Position numbers and translations under genes: made by a program. A DNA stretch of 64,000 bases from Ascochyta rabiei. Its lineage: Eukaryota; Ascomycota; Dothideomycetes; Pleosporales; Didymellaceae. Below the pieces are notes generated by a model that worked only from the letters and a program-made list of their open reading frames with translations, was not told where the DNA came from and made no database searches. Location of the stretch: the NCBI RefSeq assembly GCF_004011695.2, contig NC_082411.1, forward strand, positions 1,596,001 to 1,660,000, read 5' to 3'. This document shows, in pieces, positions 55,008-64,000 of this stretch (positions are counted from its first letter, which is position 1; the number at the start of each line of letters is the position of its first letter).

Positions 55008-56207
55008 CTAATCAGTACTCGGAGATACTGAGCCAAACAGCATTTTGTGCACGAATTTTCCAGTGATCACCAGCGGAGATATACCGTCGGGCAGCTCTAC
55101 GTAGTTACAAAAGCCTCTGTTGCTATTGCCGCGATAGCGCAATCTACGCCAGACACTGCCAGCTCCAGTTTCGGGTAGGCCAGCAAAACAGATACCATAA
55201 GAGTCTATCCTGTGTGATTTGCTCCCTTTCTTATCTTTGTAAATGGTCTTGTGAATCTCGGTACTTGCCTCTGAGAGAAGGTCGATATGAGCTTGCAGAA
55301 TCGTGCCTTTGACGACGATAATGTTGACCTTTGAGCCGAGTCCACTTCTAGAGGATCCTTTGGCATCTTTCAACACTTGAAGTGCGACATTGGTCAAGCC
55401 AATGCCGGTTCCGGCGTCATACGACGTTCTCATGAGGTTTTCGTAGTTATGGACCGCGAAATCAAGGGGAACAGGTTCCATGTACCGTGGAAGCAGATCT
55501 CTCGCTTTCTGACTTATCATTTCCTTCAAAGCTTCATTAGAAGACCCCTGTGCCAAAACGTAATCAGTATAGGCATCCTCGATCGTCCTGGTCATCTCTT
55601 CAGTTGCGCTTCTTCTATACTGGCTTGCGCACAGCTCCTGTAAGGGCATCTCGGTGTTTCGATCGCGAACATTGCTTTCGGCCTGAATCAGGTTGAACCG
55701 GTTGCCCTCGCGCGTTTGCTGAAATGCAGTCTGCCAGTCCGACCTTTCGGGGTGCAAGCTGCCGGTTTGCACTAAATATTCGATCCACAATTGGAACCCT
55801 TCGTGCAATGTCTTAATGATAGTAATCTTTAAGAAAGCTTCTGTTTCTCTAGTTGGGTAACGGAGTGGCCGATTTGGAAAAATAACACTGGCGCTTCTCG
55901 GCTTGACGCGATCGAAGATAAATTTCAAGAGAACCAGGAGATCGAATTGTAATTTCCAGTAGTCTGGTAGATCCTCGTGTAAGAATATCTGGAAGGCTCT
56001 TTCTGTCACTTGTGCCTGGAATTCTCCATTGTTAACCAAGTCACTCAGGGAGTTGTTTGTGTGCTTTTGGGCTGTGGCTGAAAGCTGGGTGCGCAATGGT
56101 ACATCACCAATAAGTTCTGCTTCCATCGAAAATAGTTTAGAGCCAATACACCCCATCCTTGGGAATAGGGACGGGAGACGAATGGCTTTTTGCAAGAAGG
56201 GCGTCAC
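55008..56207 (-). CDS. Hypothetical protein, 399 residues, intact single exon
   Basis: A clean minus-strand frame from 56207 (MTPFLQKAIRLPSLFPRMGC) to 55008. It is mostly helical in its first 260 residues (DYWKLQFDLLVLLKFIFDRV, ITIIKTLHEGFQLWIEYLV). A C-terminal part follows with NIIVVKGTILQAHIDLLSEA and YGICFAGLPETGAGSVWRRL. There is no signal peptide, membrane helix or known catalytic motif that I can identify. The length and lack of RIP changes argue for a real gene. A later Met (MGCIGSKLF, about 56156) is a possible alternative start. Function unknown. Confidence 0.6.
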   Translation of the reverse strand: MTPFLQKAIRLPSLFPRMGCIGSKLFSMEAELIGDVPLRTQLSATAQKHTNNSLSDLVNNGEFQAQVTERAFQIFLHEDLPDYWKLQFDLLVLLKFIFDRVKPRSASVIFPNRPLRYPTRETEAFLKITIIKTLHEGFQLWIEYLVQTGSLHPERSDWQTAFQQTREGNRFNLIQAESNVRDRNTEMPLQELCASQYRRSATEEMTRTIEDAYTDYVLAQGSSNEALKEMISQKARDLLPRYMEPVPLDFAVHNYENLMRTSYDAGTGIGLTNVALQVLKDAKGSSRSGLGSKVNIIVVKGTILQAHIDLLSEASTEIHKTIYKDKKGSKSHRIDSYGICFAGLPETGAGSVWRRLRYRGNSNRGFCNYVELPDGISPLVITGKFVHKMLFGSVSPSTD

Positions 56208-56429
56208 AACAATTCTCAGGCCTTTTCAGCTAGGACATGACCCACATGGTACATCGATGACTTATACCTCAAAAAGTCGCGCACGAAAATCAAATATCCG
56301 ATGACCCGTGGCCTCACATTAGCTTTCCAATGCACAATTAAGCGTATCATACAAGAGAGGTTGTACTATCTACTGTTGAATGCAAACGCAGTCTAAACAG
56401 CTCTTCTCTAATATTTTAGGACATTTAGG
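56208..56429. promoter_or_regulatory. Divergent promoter region between the 399-residue gene and the first AA11-like gene
   Basis: 222 bases separate two start codons facing apart. No clear TATA box was identified. Confidence 0.4.
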
Positions 56430-57658
56430 ATGCATGTTAAATTTGCTTGGGCTCTGGTCCCAATTGTACTGGTTGGTGTGTACCTTCCAACTGTGAGTCC
56501 GCATGTTTTTGTCGGCGAGCCTGCACCCTTTCAATGGGACCTCCGAGTGGAAAAGTTGATCATGCCACTGAATGGCGACCCAAACTACCAGGGCCCGGAA
56601 TGGGGTCAGCAATCCTTTCCATGCAAAGGCCACCATGTAACTTCGCCTCGCACAGAGCCTCAGACAACCTGGCATGTTGGGAGAAGGGTCACGTTCCAGT
56701 ACGTTAGCTTGAACTCAAATGCTCATTAGAAATGGCTCATAGCTTATCCATAGGATTTACGATTCGACCAACACCACTGGCGCTAGCATGCACGATCCTG
56801 GTGCGGCCCATTCAGGGGGCTCTTGCCAGGCATCATTCTCCTACGATGATGGAGAAACTTGGATTGTTATTCAGAGTTGGGAAGGAAACTGCCTGCGTGT
56901 ACGAAAGGGCCAAGAAGGACAGCTTACAAATTCCTACGATATCGATCAAAATTATTCCTTTGATATTCCCGATTCCCTCCCAGGCGCAGACACAGTTATC
57001 TTAGCATGGTAGGATCAAGCCTCCTGTTACAATGCACGACTGACTCAGCAGGACCTGGCTAAATGCGTCCGGCAATCGAGAGTTCTACATGTCATGCTCA
57101 CCTGTTAGGTTGATAGCAGCAAATTCTTCAGCCAAACTCCCATCAGGCTATCCAATGTATATTGCAAATCTCCAAGCGGATCCAGAAATAGTAGACTCGC
57201 AGCATCGGATCTGGTCTCAGTGTCGCATTCCGCAGAACGTGTGGATTCGTTATTCTCAACGGTACAAGGGCATCAACCCACCCATCGTATCAGATTTGCT
57301 TCAAGATAGCAGCCAAATTCAGTACCTGCAGCTTGAAGATGATGGTGGATTATGCGGCTCAGACAACAAAGAAAGGACCAAGGCTCTTGGACTTCGCTCT
57401 GATTTAAATGACCAAGAACTTGTTGCTCCGTCATATCAAAATAGCCAGTTGCTGTCTACCGTACCGTATGGAGCTACGCAGTCGATTACCGCACCCCTCA
57501 GTCAGATGTGTTATGGGCTGTGCCCTCAACTGACAGATCCAGATGGGCTACGTGATCGAGAATACACTTCTCTACATACCAATGCTTCGGTCTATAAGCC
57601 TTTTCAATACAGGTATTGTTCACGGTGGGCGCAATTAGCACCTCCACTCTTGGCCTAG
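56430..57658 (+). CDS. AA11-like lytic polysaccharide monooxygenase (LPMO), three exons
   Basis: Exons 56430-56698, 56754-57008 and 57052-57658 join in phase (introns of 55 and 43 bases, GTACGT...CCATAG and GTAGGA...CAGCAG) to give 376 residues. Residues 1-24 form a signal peptide; the next residue is His25, the expected copper-binding N-terminal His, though cleavage after SP is less usual than after Ala. Exon 2 has [21 protein letters not shown] with the second His of the copper brace. The exon 2-3 junction gives [20 protein letters not shown], where the Tyr fits the axial ligand of AA11 enzymes. These secreted copper enzymes cleave polysaccharides such as chitin oxidatively. The C-terminal 170 residues are unassigned. 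A second such gene lies at 61199. Confidence 0.75.
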
Positions 57659-58332
57659 CGTATGCCTAACGTCTTTCTGCTCCTTCATATATCGCACTCT
57701 CGATAGCTACACCAATCAACATGTTCGCGTACCACAATCAAGTCCTATCAGATATTTACGTGAGTTTCTAATATTCTTGGACGTCTTGCGGTTAAAAACT
57801 TGTAAGCGAAGCCGTCTCCATGATTGGAGACGGCTATCAACTTAGAGTAAGCGCTAAAACACTCGAGAGATTTAGAGAGAAGCAACTCGACTTCAGCTTC
57901 ATCTTCCCGTTGCTTGGTTTTAAGACGTGGGCTTTCTGCCGTTTGTTACGAATATACTCATCTCCTTAGAAAAATACAAGTGCCCCACCAAAGATGCAGT
58001 ATCACACTTGCCAGTCTTTTTTATACAGTGAATCAATTTTTGCTCGCTTCCACACAGTATATTCAGGCAAGCCACTAGCCAGTCCTACTTACTCCCACCC
58101 TTTAAGCGCAGCTAAGCGTCAACCATCAGCATTATACCACAATGTCATTGATCATCTAGGCAGGTCCAATTGGCGTCGCAGCCTATGAAAGTAAAGCCAC
58201 GTTTGCTGATGACTGTACTGTAAGTATGAAAACACCATTCCTTGTAGAAAGTTGTTTTCAACGCGTCCCTAGGCGCACAACGGCCTTGCCAGCTTCGACT
58301 TAGCCCCTGCAGTAGGACTTTTCCAGTAATCT
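57659..58332. other. Intergenic region with a hairpin and a gene relic
   Basis: Holds the hairpin at 57810-57835 and, near 58150-58225, a decayed coding piece reading AGPIGVAAYESKA, similar to one at 59035-59105. Confidence 0.5.
57810..57835. other. Perfect 11-base hairpin with a 4-base loop
   Basis: AGCCGTCTCCA (57810-57820) pairs with TGGAGACGGCT (57825-57835), loop TGAT. About 150 bases beyond the first AA11-like gene's stop codon; a possible 3' UTR structure or an element end. Confidence 0.75.
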
Positions 58333-58812
58333 ATGGTTTTCGCGCAACTACAAGGCGAACGCTCCAACAGCATAGGCCACATCTTTGAAGGGAGTCATTG
58401 TTTGCTCTGTGGAAAATGCCGATCTGGCCGCGCCCGTCGTGCACATAATGATGAAGGATTGATCGCACAGGTTTGCTCGAGAAGGACATGCGCCAAAATC
58501 AAACACTTGCTGTGGAAGGCTTCAAGGAACAGTGGCAATGCTAGTAGCCTAGTCATCGAGGTTCATCACTATCACCACACTAGTCGTCTGAACGAGGATA
58601 GACTTGATCGCACGCACATCTACAGCTCCGAGCTCCATGCCGAATCTCTCCCGAAGGATCACGCGGTGCTGCCCGTTCGCTCAGCGTTACAAGGCCACGG
58701 CAGACTCCCCACCGTATGTGAAGAACCTCCTCCCGTCGAGGCGTTCACCAAACCGTCCGAGAATGTTGTGAGGCAGCGCCTTTACAAAACTGCCAACAGA
58801 CCGTTGCCATAA
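58333..58812 (+). CDS. Hypothetical protein with a Cys-rich segment (159 residues)
   Basis: The frame starts MVFAQLQGERSNSIGHIFEG, then SHCLLCGKCRSGRARR and VCSRRTCAKIKHLLW, a possible zinc-binding pair of Cys clusters (C-x2-C-x2-C and C-x4-C). The remainder is His- and Pro-rich without family features. It may be a real small protein or an exon of a larger gene; no homology is recognised. Confidence 0.4.
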   Translation: MVFAQLQGERSNSIGHIFEGSHCLLCGKCRSGRARRAHNDEGLIAQVCSRRTCAKIKHLLWKASRNSGNASSLVIEVHHYHHTSRLNEDRLDRTHIYSSELHAESLPKDHAVLPVRSALQGHGRLPTVCEEPPPVEAFTKPSENVVRQRLYKTANRPLP

Positions 58813-59287
58813 CAATCAAGCATAGATAAAATGGTAGTTTAGTCATTGAAACTGATTTAACCGAGTTGATCCACCTTTCTATGAGGAGGATGGGCACCTT
58901 AATCTGAGTTGATTTATCGTTCAGTATCTATTCTTCATGCGTGGTGCCCTACCGACGATAGTACACAAAGGCGTTCTACTAATGTAGCCTCAGCCGAGCG
59001 GGGTTTGTAGTGAAATCCCGACGATACCGTTAGTCATCCAGGCAGGCCCAAATGGTATCGCTGCCTGCAAAAGTGAGGCCGCACGCGCTAGTGATCATAA
59101 TATCTACCGTTCTGTCTTAATCAGCGCTAAAGTTACTGAGAAAGTCACAAGCAAGGTTAATTAACATCCGGACATCCGCTCGCGGTCCTCACCACGAACC
59201 GCCCGGCTAACGTTATTCAACTTTTCCGTATATGTACGCGTTAAACCTGAAATTTCGTAGAAAACTGTAGTTTCTCTGCATTCCACA
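58813..59287. other. Intergenic region with the second copy of a gene relic
   Basis: At 59035-59105 the + strand reads QAGPNGIAACKSEAARASDH, matching the relic at 58150-58225. No intact gene. Confidence 0.45.
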
Positions 59288-59853
59288 ATGTCTCGGTTGG
59301 CAAGGACTCTTTGTATTGATCTCACCTCCGAGGTAGAACACTGTGCCATATGCTCAATCGAGCTTGGTATAGGAAGTGGGAAAGCGAGTTTCGTTTATGT
59401 ATTAAAGGATTGTCGATTTGTAAGTTCATCACTTCAATACGTTATAAACTCTCTAATTATAAGAAGGTTATTTGCGGTATCTGTGTACAGTTTCCCAGTG
59501 CTGTGCCCTTTCTTCCTTGCCAACATGCCGTTCACTTGGGCTTAGGATGGCAAAGGCCTTTGCGACTCTACAATCTAAAGTGTGCTATTTGTCTGGACAC
59601 AGACAGTTCTACACGCCTTTCTCTAGTTTGCGGTAAGTCTACACCGAGTATTGCGGCGCTAGCTGACAGCCAAGGCCACGTGTACTGCCAACCCTGTATT
59701 CTTTGGTGGGCTAGATCAAACTCATGTAGATATGAAACTAGTGTGGACTGTCCAACTTGTAGGGATAGCAGGACAAAGCTATGGCGATTGCTATCATCAG
59801 ATCAGGCTGTGATGCCAGCACAACGAGGTGTCGAAACTGATGATAGCCTGTAG
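59288..59853 (+). CDS. RING-finger protein (probable ubiquitin ligase), exon structure partly uncertain
   Basis: Splicing a 42-base intron at 59633-59674 (GTAAGT...AGCCAAG) gives KCAICLDTDSSTRLSLVCGHVYC, then QPCILWW and VDCPTCRDSRTKLWRLL, a good C3HC4 RING. Upstream, MSRLARTLCIDLTSEVEHCA at 59288 and CAICSIEL form another half-RING-like start. It must connect by at least one more intron between about 59366 and 59500. LPCQHAVHLGL near 59515-59545 precedes the RING. RING domains bind E2 enzymes and pass ubiquitin to targets; no substrate-binding part is visible. The first exon is my best guess. Confidence 0.6.
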
Positions 59854-60286
59854 ACGTGCGATCTTCGAACTAAAGGCTAGAGCTCTAGATCGAGAGTTCT
59901 GATGATGAAGATACAAGGGCATTTTTCGAAGCTGAATAGATGTTATTGCAAGGTGGAAATCATGGTGTCGGTTCCTGTAGCTTGTAGAATAACTTTGATA
60001 TATCAGAAGTCTTTATGCGTTAGGCAACGCTCTGCCTGAAATCTTGTTAGCTACAAAGAAGAACGGCTCTCGCTCTCAGAGACCCGCAAAATAGTACAAT
60101 GCAATCTCAATTCATATCCGAAAACCTTGTCATTTTCTCCGAGATCTTCCGCAGTTTCCTTACAGGCCCAGCGACTATAGTGGCGGATGAAATGTTGGCG
60201 AGACCCACAATGGTATTTAAACCCCCCGGTTTGCTCCAGGGTTTGTTTTTTTGTTGATCCTCCAGCTATTTTCTATCAAATTCACG
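59854..60286. other. Intergenic region
   Basis: No confident gene. Short frames at 60187-60387 overlap the next gene in another frame. Confidence 0.4.
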
Positions 60287-60541
60287 ATGAAGAGCACCAG
60301 GCCCTGCTACGGGGAGTACCTGCTTGTGCTGTCAGGATCAGCCCAAGATGCCCCTTTTCTGAAAGACTGGAAAACGCTCAAAGATAACATTCGGCAGAAC
60401 GCCGGACGTCCAGGGTGGACAGATGTGAGCTCTACATCACACGAAGGAATACGAAGGGGATGGTGTAACTTCATGAAAGAAGGCAATGCCGAGGCTGCGT
60501 ACAGTACGCAATACGATATACAAAGAAATGTCTCCTACTAA
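60287..60541 (+). CDS. Small RRM-like (RNA-recognition-motif) protein
   Basis: From Met at 60287 (MKSTRPCYGEYLLVLSGSA) the 84-residue protein shows the order of an RRM fold: strand YLLVLSG, helix DWKTLKDNIRQNAG, strand GWTDVSS, strand GWCNFM, helix EGNAEAAYSTQYDI. It is shorter than most RRM proteins and the RNP1 aromatic pattern is weak. An upstream in-frame Met at 60251 is less likely because the added residues fit no strand. RNA binding is inferred from fold order only. Confidence 0.5.
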   Translation: MKSTRPCYGEYLLVLSGSAQDAPFLKDWKTLKDNIRQNAGRPGWTDVSSTSHEGIRRGWCNFMKEGNAEAAYSTQYDIQRNVSY

Positions 60542-60570
60542 CTGAAACCTTTCTAGACTACTATTCAAAG

Positions 60571-60873
60571 ATGCCGCAATTAAAAGCTTGCTTGATGAAG
60601 AGGTTGTCAACCGGCAACTATCTGCTAATACACTACATCTGTCCCGTCACCTTTCCGGCTGTTTTTCGGTGTAGTTACTCAGCCTGTGGTCGCAGAGTAG
60701 GTTTCCATGACTTCATGCAAGGTACGCCAGTTGTACCTAACCAAAGCATCTTGACGCCCGCAACCCAGAGCACAGAGCACCCCGGGGTTATTTACTGCTC
60801 AGTAATGCAATCCTACACCTTCCCTGTGGTAGGCTTGCATGTACCTATTTACGAAGGGGTTATCCTAATGTAA
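60571..60873 (+). CDS. Small hypothetical protein (100 residues)
   Basis: MPQLKACLMKRLSTGNYLLI to the end at 60873 shows no domain. An alternative frame over the first 100 bases (KSLLDEEVVNRQLSANTLHL) looks equally protein-like, so this may be a broken extension of the RRM-like gene. Low confidence. Confidence 0.25.
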   Translation: MPQLKACLMKRLSTGNYLLIHYICPVTFPAVFRCSYSACGRRVGFHDFMQGTPVVPNQSILTPATQSTEHPGVIYCSVMQSYTFPVVGLHVPIYEGVILM

Positions 60874-61198
60874 ATGGCTCGCCACATCTCGGTCACGCAG
60901 CAGCTTATTTGAAAGGGTTGAGAAGTGTGTTAATCCGAGATTTAAGGGCATGAGTAGCCGTACATGTCATTGGTAGCAATTAGGGCACTACAAAGAATCC
61001 AATAAAACGCAGATTCTGTCTGCTCAAGGAACGTCCCAATTTGAAACCAAAAAGTGGACCCGGACAGATTTGATCTGCATGCAGAATTATGTATCTATAC
61101 ACTACAAACATATGAAGTCTACCCTACTAAACGACACCCTCGTTAGATACTTGCTTGACAAACTTCTTCCAGCTTGAAAGGTTAATCTAACTTTTAAC
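60874..61198. promoter_or_regulatory. Upstream region of the second AA11-like gene
   Basis: No gene seen. It should contain the promoter of the secreted enzyme at 61199; no clear TATA box was identified. Confidence 0.4.
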
Positions 61199-62233
61199 AT
61201 GTACACACTGCATCTATTCTTGGTGATCTTAGTTGGCACGACTCGAGCCCACATGTCGTTATGGTATCCGCCTCCTCTGGGTGGCACTCAAGAGGCCAAT
61301 CCTTTAACAACACAGGTGGACGATGAATTGAACTTTCCAATTGGATGCTGTGATTCGGAGGGCGCGCCAACGCTACCCTCACCAGGCGATTGTCGTGGTC
61401 ATCTCGATCTTCTGGATACAACGGAAGGCACACCGCAGGTCACTTGGGAGCCAGGCCAGGACGCATACTTCCAGCTATCAGACCACACATACACTGATGG
61501 TGCTCCAGGATCGACGCACTATGGCGGAAGCTGCCAGATAGGCTTTTCTGTGGATAAAGGTCAGACATGGAAGGTAGCAGCTTCATACCATGGAAATTGC
61601 CCCCACCGACAGCAGGATAGCCTTCAAACTTTCCATTTCAGAGTTCCTTCTAACATGCCAAGCGGCCCAGCTGTTTTCGCTTGGATATGGTTGAACCGCG
61701 AGCACGAATTCTTCATGAACTGTGCATCGGTTCAGATCGGCTCAAGCTCTGGCAATAGTACTAGATCTATCTACTCGAGTAGTACGGCTGGCTCAACCAT
61801 TTGCCATACCGCACTCCCCGCTCAGACTGGCGGCGTTTCGAGAGAAGGAGAGCCATACGAATCCGGTAATGGAAATGACGGTTCGACCAGCCGCGACAGT
61901 TGGAGCAGTCCAAAGTTGACCAGGAGTCGCTGGCAACAAATTAAACACCGACACAGCAGGAAGCATCACAGGTACTACTACAACGTGCGCAAAGCTCACT
62001 GGCATCAGTCGCCTCGGCAGCACCGCCGCATGCCAGAAAGGCTTGCTTCCGATGCCTGTGATTGGAACTCTGCGCCTAGAATGGAAACCAGCTACTTCTC
62101 CACTGATGCGAAATGTGCCCCCAACGCTAAGCTGAATAATCCTAGGAGCGATACATTTGAGATTGGCTGGGGCGATACTTGCAGTATCGTCGAAGGAGAC
62201 AATGAGTATGCTATCCGAAACATTGAATGTTAG
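61199..62233 (+). CDS. AA11-like LPMO with a low-complexity middle and Cys-containing C-terminal piece
   Basis: A single exon of 344 residues. The signal peptide MYTLHLFLVILVGTTRA is followed by His18 (AHMSLWYPPPLGG), a normal Ala-His cleavage for LPMOs. The second copper His is in STHYGGSCQIGF. VFAWIWLNREHEFFMNCASV has Phe at the axial position where classical AA11 enzymes and the gene at 56430 have Tyr. A Ser/Thr-rich then His/Arg-rich linker (RHSRKHHRYYYNVRK) leads to a C-terminal segment with four Cys (DACDWNSAPR, KCAPNAKL, GDTCSIVEG, NIEC). That tail may be a small binding module; I do not recognise it. Cellular site: secreted. Substrate probably chitin or another beta-glycan (family inference). 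Confidence 0.75.
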   Translation: MYTLHLFLVILVGTTRAHMSLWYPPPLGGTQEANPLTTQVDDELNFPIGCCDSEGAPTLPSPGDCRGHLDLLDTTEGTPQVTWEPGQDAYFQLSDHTYTDGAPGSTHYGGSCQIGFSVDKGQTWKVAASYHGNCPHRQQDSLQTFHFRVPSNMPSGPAVFAWIWLNREHEFFMNCASVQIGSSSGNSTRSIYSSSTAGSTICHTALPAQTGGVSREGEPYESGNGNDGSTSRDSWSSPKLTRSRWQQIKHRHSRKHHRYYYNVRKAHWHQSPRQHRRMPERLASDACDWNSAPRMETSYFSTDAKCAPNAKLNNPRSDTFEIGWGDTCSIVEGDNEYAIRNIEC

Positions 62234-63182
62234 GCTGATTCCCAGCTGCTAGCTAGTCTGCGTGTATACTGTTAGTTTAGGAATTACGTCAAAGCAACAC
62301 TAGTCCGCAGACTAAGACATCAGGTAGATAAGAGACTAATTTAGCTTACACTTAAGCCACGTATAGTTATATTTTAGGGTTTGGGGTTTCTTCTGCTCCG
62401 TCAAGTAGTAGCAACTTGCCTTTGGTAATGGCGCTATGCAAGGTTAGGGCTAGCGCTGTTTACGGTCACTCACCTCCACAATCAACCCGTTCGTAGCATT
62501 ATATGATACAACCGCAGTTCAATCTTTTAATTCTTCCTGCGCACTATCCCCCACATTACAAGCATAATAGTACGCTTAACGTTAGTCTTTAATGCAGCTC
62601 TTAGAAATGCCCCTACCTCATGCGATACAATTGCAAAAACGCGCTGTTGCAATATTCTCGCGATAACTCACCAATATCCGGAACTTTATAGTCACTGTCA
62701 TTCCTTCGAAGGGCTCTTAATTAACTAGCATTGGCAAGCACTATAGCAGCGGCTTCACATACAGATTACTGGTTAGGAGCAATTGGTTCCCAGCGGATAG
62801 GCGATGTGCGCATATACAAGGTGTAGAGAACGGAGAAGATAAGGTACGTGATGAGGAAGGTTACTTTTTGAGAAGGGTGGGAAGAAGGGCAGGTGGCACT
62901 GCAAAAGGGAGGATTTCGAGGGTCATGTTTATTGTAGGAGGGTGAAAGGAGACAAGTAGGGAGTGTCTTGTTTTGGCAAGGGAAAAAGAATAGTGTGTTT
63001 GGAACGGTAGGAGCTGAGTGAAGAGCGAGAAAGGACTAGAGTACTTGAAGACACATGATACCCTTCATTAAGATTTCCCGCTAACGCTGTCTGCTCTGCC
63101 TCCTTCTGCAGTCTAACTATATTTCCTCCGTAGGTGGTTACGTTCATCTTCACTTGTGAAAAGTCAACCACCCAGCCGGTCC
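62234..63182. other. Intergenic region
   Basis: About 950 bases with no supported gene. A purine-rich stretch (GAAGGGTGGGAAGAAGGGCAG) lies near 62872-62892. A minus-strand frame at 63204-62929 overlaps the end of the Izh gene and lacks family character. Confidence 0.45.
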
Positions 63183-63960
63183 TTACGACTCTGGAATCAC
63201 GCACGTAACGTCAGACCATTGTATAGCGGAGTTTTGGTAAGCCGACATCAGACCTTGTTCATAGACGAGTGCTCCAGCAACGACCAGGACGTGCATGGCG
63301 TGGTGACTCGCACCTGGCACACCAAGTTTCATCTCGATCGCTTTGTCCAATAGGTGGGTTTCGTAGATGACGCCTCCCAATGTATTGATGATAACCAGCG
63401 TCCCAAAATAGGTCAGTAGGCCAAATTTCCTGCCGAGATGCCAGCAACGAAATGCAGGAAGAGTTGCCTGGCTGCCTAAGGCTTCATACGTGCTGATACG
63501 GCTCCGTCGCTCTGAGCGACTGGGCTGCGAATTACCTAAGAGGCGGACAGAATAAAGCACAGCCGCTGCGGTTTAAAAACCCCATAAACACATACTGGTC
63601 GCCGGAATGACAGCTGAATGAGAGCGCTACGAAAGATATCGAGGAGGCCCAGATGGCACAGACAATTCCAAGGTGGTCGAGTCGCAGCCAAAATTCTGCT
63701 TCGGCATGGTCTGCGAAGACGTGATAGAGCTTCGAGCACGCAAAGCAGAAGACATTTGCTATAAGATACAAAAGAATCGCTGCCGTGCTCGGGGAGGGTA
63801 GACTTGTGGAGGTGCCCGCAAAGCGCGTCGCGCTGGCGCAGAACCATAGGGTGCCCATCAAATGTGACCATACGTTGATAGTCTCTGAATGAAGGTGCGC
63901 GATTGAGACTATGGATTTACGGTAGGAGGTGGTATGCATTCGACGTGCACTAAGGCTCAT
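63183..63960 (-). pseudogene. Izh/PAQR (haemolysin III, adiponectin-receptor-like) membrane protein, partial and with a frame change
   Basis: From 63960 the minus strand reads KSIVSIAHLHSETINVWSHL, the family's first conserved motif (H-x-E-x2-N-x2-S-H), then membrane helices AAILLYLIANVFCFACSKLYH and RLDHLGIVCAIWASSISFVA. At about 63590-63560 the frame changes. Only a 30-base GTATGT...CGCAG intron could be drawn and it gives the wrong phase. The second part has LLTYFGTLVIINTLGGVIYE and ASHHAMHVLVVAGALVYEQG, the conserved last His motif, ending near 63183. Relatives are zinc-regulated or sterol-linked membrane proteins in fungi. The usual N-terminus (G-YRP context) is absent or lies beyond base 64000. 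Confidence 0.65.
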
Positions 63961-64000
63961 GGCGTCTTTGGAATGACAGAAAATCGCGCTGTTATTTCGC

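Noticed and set aside
61793..62023. Minus-strand frame in the second AA11-like gene
   Set aside because: Shadow of the + strand coding sequence, which has signal peptide and copper-site motifs.

Overview
This looks like an accessory, repeat-rich stretch of a filamentous ascomycete chromosome (Pezizomycotina, probably a dothideomycete; the lineage is inferred). The reasons are short introns of about 42-57 bases with GTAAGT/GTATGT donors and CAG acceptors, typical fungal families (Zn2Cys6 regulator, BTB, CSC1-like channel, Izh/PAQR, AA11-like copper oxygenases), and mobile elements whose coding frames are riddled with TAG/TAA stops where the family has Trp or Gln. That stop pattern is what repeat-induced point mutation (RIP) produces.

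Layout. 1-1.85 kb: remnant of a Mutator-like (MULE) transposase. 2.3-4.7 kb: decayed DUF3435 tyrosine-recombinase-like gene, the family that includes Starship captains, ending in C2H2 fingers. 5.2-9.0 kb: a pogo/Fot1 transposon carrying a second one, cutting off a gene at 9.0-9.5 kb. 9.7-11.8 kb: DUF3723 gene with two lesions. 12.1-13.2 kb and 18.8-20.7 kb (continuing at 29.5-29.9 kb): two inverted copies of a repeat bordered by about 130-140 base satellite units. Between them sits an island of ordinary genes (13.5-18.8 kb): Zn2Cys6 regulator, BTB protein, CSC1-like channel with one stop. 20.7-29.5 kb: pogo element split by a 6.9 kb Ty3/Gypsy chromovirus. 30.3-50.2 kb: a nest in which one 1.86 kb pogo element holds a Ty1/Copia element (itself holding a second Ty3/Gypsy), another pogo and a Tc1-like element. 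50.6-64 kb: a mostly intact segment with a large unrecognised gene, several small unknown genes, two AA11-like oxygenases, RING and RRM-like proteins, and part of an Izh/PAQR receptor.

The most notable points: (1) DUF3435 and DUF3723 occur together, perhaps with a patatin-type NTPase fragment, which resembles the gene content of a degraded Starship; no boundary was demonstrated. (2) Both Ty3/Gypsy elements carry a gene-like frame in antisense orientation between pol and the 3' LTR; one has a Cys cluster, the other a spliced Lys-rich frame. (3) Nearly all nested insertions can be resolved to the base, because target duplications, equal LTR lengths (487/487, 253/253, 197/197) and uninterrupted sister copies lie in the same window. 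(4) The pogo copies share an inner TIR core but have outer TIRs built from an internally duplicated, subfamily-specific module.
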